57,239 nt of DNA. Origin: DATLYB01 sp964502525 (lineage in GTDB: Bacteria > Bacteroidota > Bacteroidia > Chitinophagales > CAIOSU01). The notes beneath the pieces are model-generated. The model saw nothing but the letters and a program-made list of their open reading frames with translations. It searched no databases and was not told where the DNA came from. The stretch lies in assembly GCA_964502525.1 (NCBI GenBank), contig CAZCXH010000009.1:1-57239 (forward strand), written 5' to 3'. Each line of letters starts with the position of its first letter. The first letter of the stretch is position 1. Shown one piece after another: positions 1 through 8,907 of the stretch. The position numbers were made by a program, and so were the translations under genes.

Positions 1-52
1 TCTCCTTTGGAGAAGGGCGGGATGAGGCTTGCCCGGCAAGGATGAGGGCTAT
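1..52. repeat. Dispersed intergenic repeat, copy 1
   Basis: The window opens with a stretch that closely resembles 17314-17362: both carry GAAGGGCGGGATGAG followed by CTTGCCC and GAGGGCTAT at matching distances. Shorter relatives (CTCTCCGAAGGAGA-like) occur near 16990 and 57130. This is a dispersed non-coding repeat and I see no gene in it. Positions 53-211 hold no gene either; a near-palindrome (arms CTTGGA and TCCAAG around CTTTAAAC, 185-204) lies just before the first gene. Confidence 0.6.
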
Positions 53-211
53 TATCACTCCAAAATTAAATGTGTGCATAGACAAGCTCCGAAGGATGGG
101 AATTTCCACAAGTCCGTGAAATCTTGTCGGGCACCGTTTATTAGGTTCGTATCAACCTTTTTAACTTTCAAACTAACTTTAGACCTTGGACTTTAAACTC
201 CAAGAACAATT

Positions 212-1087
212 ATGAAGAGAATTGCTTACACACTGATCCTGTTTTCTGTTCTCACTGCTGCAAAAGCGGTTGAACCCGCAACGGAGAACCTTTCGTCCCG
301 TGACATCGTCACCGGCATGTTGGGCGCGATAGGGCAAACACGCGCGCTTCAATATACTTTTAAATCATACGAACGCCTCATTGGCGGCAAAGAATTCTTC
401 ACCGAGATGGACGTGAAGACCAGCCTGTCACCGCTGAAGGTTTACGGGCTTACGAAGTCCGATCCCAACAAGGGCGTGGAAGTGCTTTACATTCACGGTC
501 AATGGGAAAACAAGGCGATGGTGAATCCCGGCAACTGGCTGCCCAATGTGAAGCTGAGCCCCTATGGCGACCGCATGCGCGAAAACCAGCACCATACGCT
601 GCTTGACATGGGCTTCGGGCTGCTCGCGGGAATTATTAAAAACGCCATTCAGCGCGCAGATACGGAGCGTCCCGGTGAGTTCGACACCTATTGCCGCTAC
701 GAGAGCGATATGACGTGGAACGGCAGGCCGTGTTACAAGATTACGATTGACGACCCCACCTTCACCTATGTTGACTACACCGTTCAGGAAGGCGATAACA
801 TTGATAACCTTGCAGCGCGCAAATTCATCTGCGGTTATCTTATCATTGAAAAAAATCCGGGCGTTAAAAGCTGGGATAGCTTGAAGCCCGGCATGAAGAT
901 TAAAGTTCCCTCATCGTATGCGAAGAAAACAGTTCTGTATATTGACAAGGAAAACAACCTGCCCATCGTGCAGATCATGCATGACGAAGCAGGTCAGTTT
1001 GAGAAATACGAATTCTATAATTTGAGGGTGAACCCAGCGTTTAAGGAAACAGAGTTTACCCCGGAATTTGATGGATATGGCTTTTGA
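212..1087 (+). CDS. Exported DUF1571 protein with LysM-like segment
   Basis: This is a 291-residue protein with a short hydrophobic N-terminal signal peptide (about residues 1-19, ending around AKA). The central region (about 25-180) looks like DUF1571, a family of exported proteins of unknown function in Bacteroidota and Planctomycetota. Residues about 190-235 (YTVQEGDNIDNLAARK to LKPGMKIKVPS) resemble a LysM peptidoglycan-binding motif embedded in the domain. The last 50 residues return to a beta-rich pattern (VLYIDKENNLPI). It probably acts in the periplasm or at the cell wall. It stands alone, 250 bp before the next gene. The DUF1571 call is from memory of the family and the LysM call from the motif; the biological role is unknown. 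Confidence 0.75.
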   Translation: MKRIAYTLILFSVLTAAKAVEPATENLSSRDIVTGMLGAIGQTRALQYTFKSYERLIGGKEFFTEMDVKTSLSPLKVYGLTKSDPNKGVEVLYIHGQWENKAMVNPGNWLPNVKLSPYGDRMRENQHHTLLDMGFGLLAGIIKNAIQRADTERPGEFDTYCRYESDMTWNGRPCYKITIDDPTFTYVDYTVQEGDNIDNLAARKFICGYLIIEKNPGVKSWDSLKPGMKIKVPSSYAKKTVLYIDKENNLPIVQIMHDEAGQFEKYEFYNLRVNPAFKETEFTPEFDGYGF

Positions 1088-1337
1088 GGTTAAGATTTGA
1101 AGTCTGATGTTTAAAGTTGTTAGAAAGTTGAAGTTGCTTTAAACCTTAAACTGAAGTGAAGGACTATACCCAACACCTTTTCGTCTTCCTCCTTCGGTTA
1201 AACATCTTTGATTTTGAGTATAATTATCCCCATTTTACCTTAAAGTTTTTTAGTTTTACGTCTTAGAACTGAAAGGAACCCAACCCGACAGGTAATACAG
1301 GTATTTAGGCACGTTTTCTGTAGGAGAACAAGCCTGA

Positions 1338-1793
1338 ATGAAACTGCGTAAAAACAAACTGACGATGGAGACAACCACAGCGATTGAGCGTAAAATTTCA
1401 ACTGCAAGCAAACAGTCAGAAGCCATTATCCGCAAAGATCATCAGTCTTGGCAGGAAAAGGTTGACCGTATGCTCGACAGGATGAATGAATTAGGCTCCC
1501 ACTTGACTACGCTTCACAAAGTAGTCCTCTTTCTGACATTTGAAGTTGAACGTGACTTTGAGAATTTCAAAAAGTCTGATGTTGCCCGAACTGACTTGAA
1601 GAACCTTGTAAGATTGCTTGTCCCTTTCTTAACTGTTGTCCGCAAATCTGATTTGTACCCCGGTGTCAAATCTACCTACAGTACTTTAAAAGGTGAAGTA
1701 AGCTACCTGAATGAGCTTCTAAGCGATAGCAAGGTCAGCGATGAATTGGATCAGGATGAGGAATGGCAGAACCTGATTAAAGCCTCTTTATAG
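1338..1793 (+). CDS. Hypothetical helical protein, first gene of a toxin-antitoxin-like pair
   Basis: I do not recognise this 151-residue protein. It is predicted to be largely alpha-helical, with heptad-like stretches at about residues 15-60 and 85-145, a charged N-terminus, an acidic C-terminus (DELDQDEEWQ), and no signal peptide, membrane segment or helix-turn-helix that I can see. An in-frame Met at residue 10 (METTTAIERK) is an alternative start. The next gene begins 29 bp downstream on the same strand and looks like a RelE/HigB-type toxin. By position this protein could be its antitoxin or partner, although it lacks a typical DNA-binding antitoxin domain. That role is inferred from context only. 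Confidence 0.65.
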   Translation: MKLRKNKLTMETTTAIERKISTASKQSEAIIRKDHQSWQEKVDRMLDRMNELGSHLTTLHKVVLFLTFEVERDFENFKKSDVARTDLKNLVRLLVPFLTVVRKSDLYPGVKSTYSTLKGEVSYLNELLSDSKVSDELDQDEEWQNLIKASL

Positions 1794-1822
1794 GCTTCTT
1801 ATAAGGCTTCACCCACCCATGA

Positions 1823-2227
1823 ATGAAAGTTTATTGCACCCCGCGCTTTATTCGGGAAATTCAACATCTTTCTAAGAACAAATCTTACATTGGAGTTCTG
1901 GAGGACTTATGTAATCATTTCAAGGATAAAACCATTGATGAAGTGCATATCATTCTTCCGCTTCAGCGGATACCGGGAAAATTCAGTGTGAATAAGCATC
2001 GCATCCAAAACGAAGGAAGAGGCAAGAGCAGTTCCTATCGGTGCATTCTTATATGTTATCCTGAAAAAGACAGGGTGTATCTTGGCACCATCTATCCTAA
2101 AACCGGTTCAGAGGGTAAAGGCAATCTTAAAAAGGAGGAATACAAAGCAATCGCAGGCGAGATTATGAAAGCTGTTGCCAGTAACGATTTATACCTTTTA
2201 GACCTCGAAAATCAGGAATACAAATAG
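1823..2227 (+). CDS. RelE/HigB-like putative toxin of a type II toxin-antitoxin pair
   Basis: This is a 134-residue basic cytosolic protein. The central part GRGKSSSYRCILICY, followed by RVYLGTIYPK and then NLKKEEYKAIAGEI, matches the layout of the RelE/HigB2 fold: a basic GKSGGYR-like strand, a strand ending in IYxK, and a C-terminal helix starting NLxxEE. Toxins of this fold are ribosome-dependent mRNA interferases. At 134 residues it is longer than a typical toxin of about 110. An ATG at 1819 lies in another frame, so the ATG at 1823 is chosen. The preceding gene, 29 bp upstream, is the candidate partner. The family call is by pattern recognition and remains tentative. Confidence 0.6.
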   Translation: MKVYCTPRFIREIQHLSKNKSYIGVLEDLCNHFKDKTIDEVHIILPLQRIPGKFSVNKHRIQNEGRGKSSSYRCILICYPEKDRVYLGTIYPKTGSEGKGNLKKEEYKAIAGEIMKAVASNDLYLLDLENQEYK

Positions 2228-2278
2228 GCAAAGGAAGACCTGATGAAAAACTTTAGACTTTAAACAAATTCAACTGTA

Positions 2279-2932
2279 ATGAAACATATTTTTACTTTAA
2301 TACTCGTTTTGTTTTCGGTAACGTTAAATTCAGCCGATCCCGCCATCAAATTCGGCCTGCTGAAATACCGCGGTGGCGGTGACTGGTATGCAAATCCCAC
2401 CTCGCTTCCCAATCTCATCAAATTCTGCAACCAGCAGTTGAATACGTCTGTCGCGCCTGAAGCGGAGGCTGTGGAAGCAGGAAGCCCTGATTTGTTCAAC
2501 TATCCGTTTATTCACATGACAGGGCACGGCAATGTGATTTTCAACGATCAGGAAGCGGAAAACCTGAGGACGTATCTGATGGGCGGTGGCTTTCTTCATG
2601 CTTCTGACAATTACGGCATGGATCCCTTCATCCGAAAAGCAATAAAGAAAGTTTTTCCGGAACTGGAGTTGGTGGAGCTTCCCTTCACCCATCCGGTATA
2701 TCATCAGAAATTTGAATTTCCAAACGGCTTGCCGAAGATACACGAGCATGATAACAAGCCTGCCCAGGGCTTTGGGCTGATTCATGAGGGAAGGCTTGTT
2801 TTCTTCTATGACTATGAATGCGACCTCGGTGACGGCTGGGAAAACCCTGAAGTGCACAAGGATCCTGAGGAAAAACGTCAGAAAGCCCTTCAGATGGGGG
2901 CGAACATCGTGCAATATGCTTTCACGAACTAA
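2279..2932 (+). CDS. DUF4159 domain-containing exported protein
   Basis: This 217-residue protein has a signal peptide (about residues 1-18, ending NSA) followed by a single domain that I recognise as DUF4159: KFGLLKYRGGGDWYANPTSL, then HMTGHGNVIF, then the glycine-rich LRTYLMGGGFLHASDNYG and the conserved LPFTHPVYH. The family resembles a class I glutamine-amidotransferase/ThuA-like Rossmann fold, but its function is unknown. It is probably periplasmic. Its stop codon overlaps the 3' end of the convergent tamB gene by 4 bp, so the two genes have no spacer and could have overlapping transcripts. Confidence 0.85.
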   Translation: MKHIFTLILVLFSVTLNSADPAIKFGLLKYRGGGDWYANPTSLPNLIKFCNQQLNTSVAPEAEAVEAGSPDLFNYPFIHMTGHGNVIFNDQEAENLRTYLMGGGFLHASDNYGMDPFIRKAIKKVFPELELVELPFTHPVYHQKFEFPNGLPKIHEHDNKPAQGFGLIHEGRLVFFYDYECDLGDGWENPEVHKDPEEKRQKALQMGANIVQYAFTN

Positions 2933-5900
2933 TTGCCGTTGCCGGGCGGAGCAGCCTTAACCTTGTTTTCTTCTTCCTCTTCTTTTTTCTTCCGTTCCTC
3001 GCGCTTGCGCCTGATGTTTGAAAAGAAGTCCTTCACGGTGTTGAACTCCTTCTGGTAAGAGATGCCGATGCCGGTTTTGTTTTTGTTGCGATCCTCGAAA
3101 ATGTCATATTCGCCTTTTCTGAATGCTTTCACCTTGATCCTGCCGTCAGGGGTGATGCTGTATTGGATTTCAAAATCGCCCGCAATGTTGGTTGCCTTTT
3201 CATCAGGATTCGTTGTGCTTTGCGAATTGCCGGAGCCGAAATCAAAATCACCGCCAACGTCAACGGAGATGCGGTCGTTGAAAAAAGATTTGGTCAGCGC
3301 CAGTTGCAGCTCCTGCCTGTTTTCAAACTCCGTTTGCCCGGGCGTGGTGGGAACGCCCTCAGCCTCCGACTGGTAATTCCTGTAATTAATGTCAAGCTGA
3401 ATATCGGTAATGAATTCTGAAATCCAATCGCTCAGGTAAACCGAAAGCTGGTTGGAAAGGAACTCGCTCACGGAAGTGTTCACCACCGAGCCAACATTTG
3501 GTTCATTCGAGCTGTTCTTTTGAGGGAGGAACCTGTTCAGCACCAGCAATCCCACCACCTGCCTGTTGAATTCATCGGGATGATATTTCAGCTCCTGGAA
3601 TTTGCTTTCAAGGTAAGTTCTGATGGTGGGGTCTGCGTCAGGCACCTTAATGTCGAAAACGATATTGGGCTGTGAAAGCGACCCGGTGATATAAAGATAA
3701 AGCAGCACCTGAACGCGGTTCTTGGATTTCTGTATTTCAGCGTCAGTGGTGACAAAATCAGCCAGCAGGTCGTAGGGGGATGCCCTCAATTTGTAAAGCC
3801 CCGTGATATCAAGCGTGGCGTTTGCCGGATCACCCGACCACCGTATCGAACTGCCCTTCTCCATGCTGAAACGCTTACTGATCACATTTTGCATGGAAAA
3901 CACATAATTTCCGTCAGTGATGCGGTAATCTCCCGAAATGGAAAGCTCCCCATAATTATTAAGAACCACTTTAATGTTTCCTTCTCCTTTGGCGTTGATC
4001 ACATCGCCATCTTCGTAGCTCATCACGACATTCACTTCAGCATCGGGGGTGGCTTCAATGTCGCAGTTGAGCGTGACGCCTTTCATCCTCGTAACATATT
4101 TTTTCCTGTCCGTTTTGGGATCTTCATTGCTGATGAACCTGTAGAAGGTGTACTCGCTAACGTCTTTAGTGCCGGCAACATCTATGAAAACTTTAGTATC
4201 TTTTCTCGTCCGGCCTGATATATAAAAGTCAACATCGTTGAAAGGTCCTTTGATAAACACCAATCCGCTTGCCAGCAATTTGCCGTAAAAAGGCTGCCCG
4301 GGGGCGTGGGAAGTATTAATGAAAAGAAACCTGTCGGTCTTGATGTCAAAATCCAGGTTAAACTCCTTGAAGGAGGGATAGGTGATTTGCCCGATGGCAT
4401 ACGCTTTATTTCCTTCTTCATCCAGCAGGTGCAGGTCGCCAAAGTCAATCCGGTTATCTGAAAAATTGATTTCCTCCTCGTCAAACCGATAGGCCGTATT
4501 CAGAAAATTAACTTTTGCCGCAACACCTTTCGCTGTCACCGAGCCTTTTATTTTGGGGTCTTTCAGCGATCCTTTCAGCGTGAGTTTCCCAGATATGTCG
4601 CCATCAACCTTCGTCACTTCTTTTTGAATGAACGGCTCGATATGCGGGAGGTGCAGATTGTTGACGTTTACCGAAAAATCAAGATTATCATCGCTGGCGC
4701 CAATATTATAGCTTCCGGATGCCGTGATATCATTTTGCAATCCAGTAAGATTAAACTTGATCTTAACTTTTTCGTCCCCCGGCTTGTAGTCGCTGTCAAG
4801 GGTAATGTCTCCGATGGCATGCTGATTTATTCTGAATCCGTTCACCGACAGCGATGCAGTCAGTTTAGGATTTTTCAGCACATCGAGCACGGTGGCGGAG
4901 CCGTTGATTTCTCCGCCCATCTCAAATTTTGATTGGCTCAACATCAGGTTGGACACTTCGCTGAGCTGAAATTTTTTGAAAAATGCCGTCAGGTGGCTGC
5001 TGCCCATCGAGTCAGCATGGGATGCAAGTTCCAATTCGGAATTGCCGTTAAAAAATATTACGTCATCAATCAGAAGTTTTTTTGCATCAAAATAGATCCT
5101 GTTTTCTCTGGAAATCTGCCATTCATTTCCGTTAATATGAATGGATGACGGCAGCAGGCGCATGGTGAGCGACTTGAAATCCGTGTCAATGCTGCCATTA
5201 ATCGCCATCCTGTTCGGACAATCATCCGATTGCGTTTTCAGAGAATAGAAAATGCTGTCATTCGCCACGGTTGATTGCAGGTTGACCAAAACGAGCCGAA
5301 GGCTGTCATCGTAGAAAACAGAATCAACCAGGGCGCTGAACGCAAGCACTCCTTCCTCAGACAGGGACTTCAGAGAGAGGTCATTCAACCGCGCCTTGCC
5401 GTATTTTAAGCCATTGATAAGTGAATTCAGGTAAAGCCGGTTTCCCTTGTTATTGAAAGCAAAGTTTACATAGCCTTCATGGATGTTTTTAAATGCCGTG
5501 TCAATCAATTCGGTAAGGTTGCGGGTATTTTTCAACTCGAGGTGAAAGATGAAATTCTCATCGTTAAGAACGGTGGGCTGGAAATTTTGGGGATCGAAAT
5601 AATATTCCACCAGGTCGAGCAATGCTTGCGGAAGTTCCTTATAAGCGAAATGCCCTGTAAGAGAAGCTTCAGCAATGTCAGATTTCATTGTAAGTTCCTT
5701 TGAGCCTTCCTCGAGGGGGCGCGCATTCAGCACCAAAGTATCGAGCCGGTACTCTTTGCCGTATCTCTCGATTTGCGTATTGAACAATCCCGCGTATCCG
5801 TTGAATTTATCCGGAGTCAGGCCGGAGAAGTCTGCCTTCATCGAAGAAGATATTGTAATGTTCTCGCCAGCCAGGTTCAACTCTTTCAGGTTGGCTTTCC

Positions 5901-7734
5901 GCAGGTCGGCTACGAATTGGAACAGCGGAACGGTGTCGGTCAAATCCACCATTCCTTCAAAATCAAGGTCGAGATTCTCATCTTTTACGGCAAGCAGTCC
6001 CTTGAAAAATTTATTCTTAAAATCTCCGTTGATTTTCACGTCAGCGTAGTTATGCTGCCTGACGTTGAAACTGGCGATAACCCCGTCAATTGTGGCTTCC
6101 ACGTTTTGCAGTTTCAATCCCTTCCCTTTCACCTGGGTGCTCAATGTGATCTCGCCAAAAAGATTTTCCTTACCTGTGAATTTTCCAACGTTGAAATTGC
6201 GCAATGAGAAATTTCCTGAATAGCGTGATTTGTTTGCAGCAGGATCAATCTTCAGATTGATGTCCGAGCGCATGTCCCCGATAACCGTTGCAAGATTTCC
6301 ACGGGCAACAAAGTCATTGGCAAACCCGGTGAACGACCCATGGAAATTCACCTTGCCCAGCGTTTCAAGATTTGCAGGGTATTTTACGTAAGGATAAATC
6401 ACCGCCATTTCTTCCGCAGTGGTTTGAAGCCTCTCTACATCAAGGGTGATAAACGTTTCCTTGAATTCCGGCAATCCTTTGAATGAGAAATTGCCCTTGA
6501 AGCGCGTGTTTTTGCCAAGATTGAGGTTCAAGTCGCGGCCTTTGAGGTTAGCTACGGTTCCTCTCACCGTGCCTGTAAGCCAAGCCGTGTTATGCGATAA
6601 TCTATCGAGGGCATTCCTGGCGAAAAAATTAATGTCATGCATCGAAACCCGAGAATTTTTGAAATTACCCGTCATAGTAACCGCATGCACAAAATCATTA
6701 AAATCGCGGAATGATTCGTATGAAAATTTAAGATAATCCTGAATGACGCTGTTGTCGGTAACCAAATTCAGGCTTCTGCACTCAATTTCAGTGGTTGACA
6801 CCCTGGCTTCGGCATTCAAGTATTTCAGGGCGAACCCGCATTTTTCCGAGGCGCTCAGGTTGACAATGGATGATTTGATAGTATCGCAGACGATGCTCGT
6901 ATTCTCCAAATCGAGATTGATGTTGCTGACGTGCAGGTCGCTGTAGTTCATTCCCCCCCTGCCGAAAGTTTTATTCTCGTTGATATATACGAAAGAGGAA
7001 TTTCCGATTTTAATGCTGTTTGCCGCAACATCCCATCCAGCGTTGTTAATCATCTGTGGCGGTCCTTTTTTTCCGGTTGTGGTATCGCACTCGGCTTTAA
7101 ATAATTTTTTCACCAGAATATAAGCGCTCTCCATGTTCAATTCTCCCAGGCTCAGGATCTTTTCCTTTGCATTGACGTTCACCTTGGCGGCATACAACTC
7201 CCGGAATGCGATGCGAAATTCATTTTTGTTTTTCTCGTCAAGGAAATGGAAGTCGAGATCGCTTATTTCAGCGACCGGCAGCCTGAAATGATAATTTGCC
7301 GGGTTGGGATCATCCCTGAAGGAGGCGCTTTTTCCAAAAATGGCGTGGTAATTAAAATCGGAACTGTTGGATTCCCTGTGCACGAACAGCTTTGCATTTT
7401 CAAGCTCCAGCGATTTAATGTCAATCTTCCGTTTGAGAAGACCTCTCAGCGATGGCCTCAGGTAAAGGCGGTGAACAAAGAGAAGCGTGTCATTGCTCAG
7501 ATCCCCGATGAAAACATCTTTCAAAAGGATGCTCCTGGGACGTAAGTCAACCATCCTGACGCTTGCAGGGGCACCGGTTGCCGAAGTGATTAAGCCGGCA
7601 GCTTTTTGGGTGAGGTAGGTCTGTACATCCGGTCTTCTGATTAAATAAAAGGCGACATTAAACAACACCAGCAGTATAATGCCGATAATGAGGGAAGCTT
7701 TGATGAACCGCCTGAGCCTTGCTCGCTTAGTCAT
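2929..7734 (-). CDS. tamB: Translocation and assembly module TamB-like protein (DUF490)
   Basis: This 1601-residue protein starts with a single N-terminal membrane anchor (about residues 12-30, IKASLIIGIILLVLFNVAFY). It continues as a long, repetitive beta-rich (AsmA/TamB-type groove) region and ends in a DUF490 domain (about residues 1180-1600; for example GDYRITDGNYVFSMQNVISK and ITGLYKLRASPYDL). TamB proteins span the periplasm and work with a BamA-type partner in outer-membrane protein insertion or lipid transport. The last 30 residues are a charged tail rich in Lys and Glu. It is divergent from tsaD across 109 bp, an arrangement I recall as common in Bacteroidota. Length and architecture fit the family. 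Confidence 0.9.
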   Translation of the reverse strand: MTKRARLRRFIKASLIIGIILLVLFNVAFYLIRRPDVQTYLTQKAAGLITSATGAPASVRMVDLRPRSILLKDVFIGDLSNDTLLFVHRLYLRPSLRGLLKRKIDIKSLELENAKLFVHRESNSSDFNYHAIFGKSASFRDDPNPANYHFRLPVAEISDLDFHFLDEKNKNEFRIAFRELYAAKVNVNAKEKILSLGELNMESAYILVKKLFKAECDTTTGKKGPPQMINNAGWDVAANSIKIGNSSFVYINENKTFGRGGMNYSDLHVSNINLDLENTSIVCDTIKSSIVNLSASEKCGFALKYLNAEARVSTTEIECRSLNLVTDNSVIQDYLKFSYESFRDFNDFVHAVTMTGNFKNSRVSMHDINFFARNALDRLSHNTAWLTGTVRGTVANLKGRDLNLNLGKNTRFKGNFSFKGLPEFKETFITLDVERLQTTAEEMAVIYPYVKYPANLETLGKVNFHGSFTGFANDFVARGNLATVIGDMRSDINLKIDPAANKSRYSGNFSLRNFNVGKFTGKENLFGEITLSTQVKGKGLKLQNVEATIDGVIASFNVRQHNYADVKINGDFKNKFFKGLLAVKDENLDLDFEGMVDLTDTVPLFQFVADLRKANLKELNLAGENITISSSMKADFSGLTPDKFNGYAGLFNTQIERYGKEYRLDTLVLNARPLEEGSKELTMKSDIAEASLTGHFAYKELPQALLDLVEYYFDPQNFQPTVLNDENFIFHLELKNTRNLTELIDTAFKNIHEGYVNFAFNNKGNRLYLNSLINGLKYGKARLNDLSLKSLSEEGVLAFSALVDSVFYDDSLRLVLVNLQSTVANDSIFYSLKTQSDDCPNRMAINGSIDTDFKSLTMRLLPSSIHINGNEWQISRENRIYFDAKKLLIDDVIFFNGNSELELASHADSMGSSHLTAFFKKFQLSEVSNLMLSQSKFEMGGEINGSATVLDVLKNPKLTASLSVNGFRINQHAIGDITLDSDYKPGDEKVKIKFNLTGLQNDITASGSYNIGASDDNLDFSVNVNNLHLPHIEPFIQKEVTKVDGDISGKLTLKGSLKDPKIKGSVTAKGVAAKVNFLNTAYRFDEEEINFSDNRIDFGDLHLLDEEGNKAYAIGQITYPSFKEFNLDFDIKTDRFLFINTSHAPGQPFYGKLLASGLVFIKGPFNDVDFYISGRTRKDTKVFIDVAGTKDVSEYTFYRFISNEDPKTDRKKYVTRMKGVTLNCDIEATPDAEVNVVMSYEDGDVINAKGEGNIKVVLNNYGELSISGDYRITDGNYVFSMQNVISKRFSMEKGSSIRWSGDPANATLDITGLYKLRASPYDLLADFVTTDAEIQKSKNRVQVLLYLYITGSLSQPNIVFDIKVPDADPTIRTYLESKFQELKYHPDEFNRQVVGLLVLNRFLPQKNSSNEPNVGSVVNTSVSEFLSNQLSVYLSDWISEFITDIQLDINYRNYQSEAEGVPTTPGQTEFENRQELQLALTKSFFNDRISVDVGGDFDFGSGNSQSTTNPDEKATNIAGDFEIQYSITPDGRIKVKAFRKGEYDIFEDRNKNKTGIGISYQKEFNTVKDFFSNIRRKREERKKKEEEEENKVKAAPPGNGN

Positions 7735-7803
7735 TTAAAATAATTTGACCGTCAAAAGCGCAGGTTAAACGATCCGAAATGAGGAAACATATTCCATTTA
7801 ACG

Positions 7804-7833
7804 TTTAACAATCTCCAATCGTGCTTAAATTTA
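7804..7833 (+). promoter_or_regulatory. Possible Bacteroidota-type promoter for tsaD
   Basis: TAAATTTA at 7826-7833 matches the Bacteroidota -7 consensus TAnnTTTG at all fixed positions but the last, and TTTA at 7804-7807 lies 18 bp upstream in the place of the -33 TTTG. The start codon is at 7844, which implies a very short leader. The prediction rests on sequence alone. Confidence 0.3.
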
Positions 7834-7843
7834 CGCCTTCTGA

Positions 7844-8872
7844 ATGGACATCCATATCCTTGCTATTGAGTCATCCTGTGATGATACGTCTGCCGCTGTC
7901 CTGAAAAATGACAAAGTTCTTGCCAATATTGTCGCATCACAGGAGGAGCATAAAAAACATGGCGGCATCGTGCCGGAACTGGCTTCCCGCGCTCATATAC
8001 AGCGCATCGTGCCAATAGTTGATGAAGCGCTGAGAAAAGCTTCAGTTGAAAAAGCACAGCTTGACGCCATAGCATTCACCCGCGGCCCGGGATTGATCGG
8101 TTCGCTGCTGGTTGGGGGGATGTTTGCGAAGGGAATGTCGCTTGCGCTCGACATCCCCCTCATCGAAGTGAACCACATGCAGGCGCATGTACTCGCCCAT
8201 TTCATCAGGAATGCTGAATCAACACATTCAAAACAAACTTCGCCCGCTTTCCCATTTATTTGCCTGACGGTATCCGGAGGCCACACCCAACTCGTCATGG
8301 TGCGGGATTATCTTGACATGGAAATTATCGGAGAAACCCATGACGATGCTGCCGGTGAAGCTTTTGACAAAAGCGCCAAGCTGCTCGGTTTTCCCTATCC
8401 GGGTGGACCCTTGATTGATAAACACGCGCGTGTCGGAAATCCCAAAGCATTCAAATTCGGAGAGCCGGCAGTGGAAGGGCTTGACTTCAGCTTCAGCGGT
8501 TTAAAAACATCCATCCTCTACTTTTTGCAGAAAAGACAAAAGGAAGATAAGGATTTCATTCAGAAAAATCTCGATGATCTGTGCGCTTCCATTCAATATT
8601 CAATTGTGAACATCCTCATTAAAAAATTGGCGAAGGCAGCGAAGCAATATGGCGTCAAAGAAATGGCGATTGCCGGGGGAGTATCCGCCAATTCAGGATT
8701 GAGAGAGGCATTTGAGGCAGCAGGAGCAAAATATGACTGGAATATTTATATCCCGCGTCTGGAATATTGCACGGATAATGCAGCCATGATCGGAATTGCT
8801 GGATATTATAAGTACCTGAAAAAAGAATTTGCCGGGCAAGATGTCAACCCGGTTGCGAGATACGGATTTTAG
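7844..8872 (+). CDS. tsaD: tRNA N6-threonylcarbamoyladenosine transferase subunit TsaD
   Basis: This cytosolic enzyme transfers the threonylcarbamoyl group from threonylcarbamoyl-AMP to A37 of ANN-decoding tRNAs, working with TsaB and TsaE. The 342-residue length is normal. The N-terminal ASKHA motif AIESSCDDTSAAVL is present, as are the metal-binding histidines in NHMQAH (H111 and H115), the phosphate loop TVSGGHTQL, and the C-terminal AIAGGVSANSGLR and TDNAAMIG motifs. It is divergent from tamB and convergent with the protease gene. Nothing looks damaged. Confidence 0.97.
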   Translation: MDIHILAIESSCDDTSAAVLKNDKVLANIVASQEEHKKHGGIVPELASRAHIQRIVPIVDEALRKASVEKAQLDAIAFTRGPGLIGSLLVGGMFAKGMSLALDIPLIEVNHMQAHVLAHFIRNAESTHSKQTSPAFPFICLTVSGGHTQLVMVRDYLDMEIIGETHDDAAGEAFDKSAKLLGFPYPGGPLIDKHARVGNPKAFKFGEPAVEGLDFSFSGLKTSILYFLQKRQKEDKDFIQKNLDDLCASIQYSIVNILIKKLAKAAKQYGVKEMAIAGGVSANSGLREAFEAAGAKYDWNIYIPRLEYCTDNAAMIGIAGYYKYLKKEFAGQDVNPVARYGF

Positions 8873-8907
8873 CGAATGAATCGGATCATCTTTCCGCACT
8901 ATGAATC

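Noticed and set aside
2330..2914. 194-codon open frame antisense to the DUF4159 gene
   Set aside because: It is fully contained within a recognisable gene on the other strand. The translation has no domain pattern, and the DUF4159 frame carries a signal peptide and conserved motifs.
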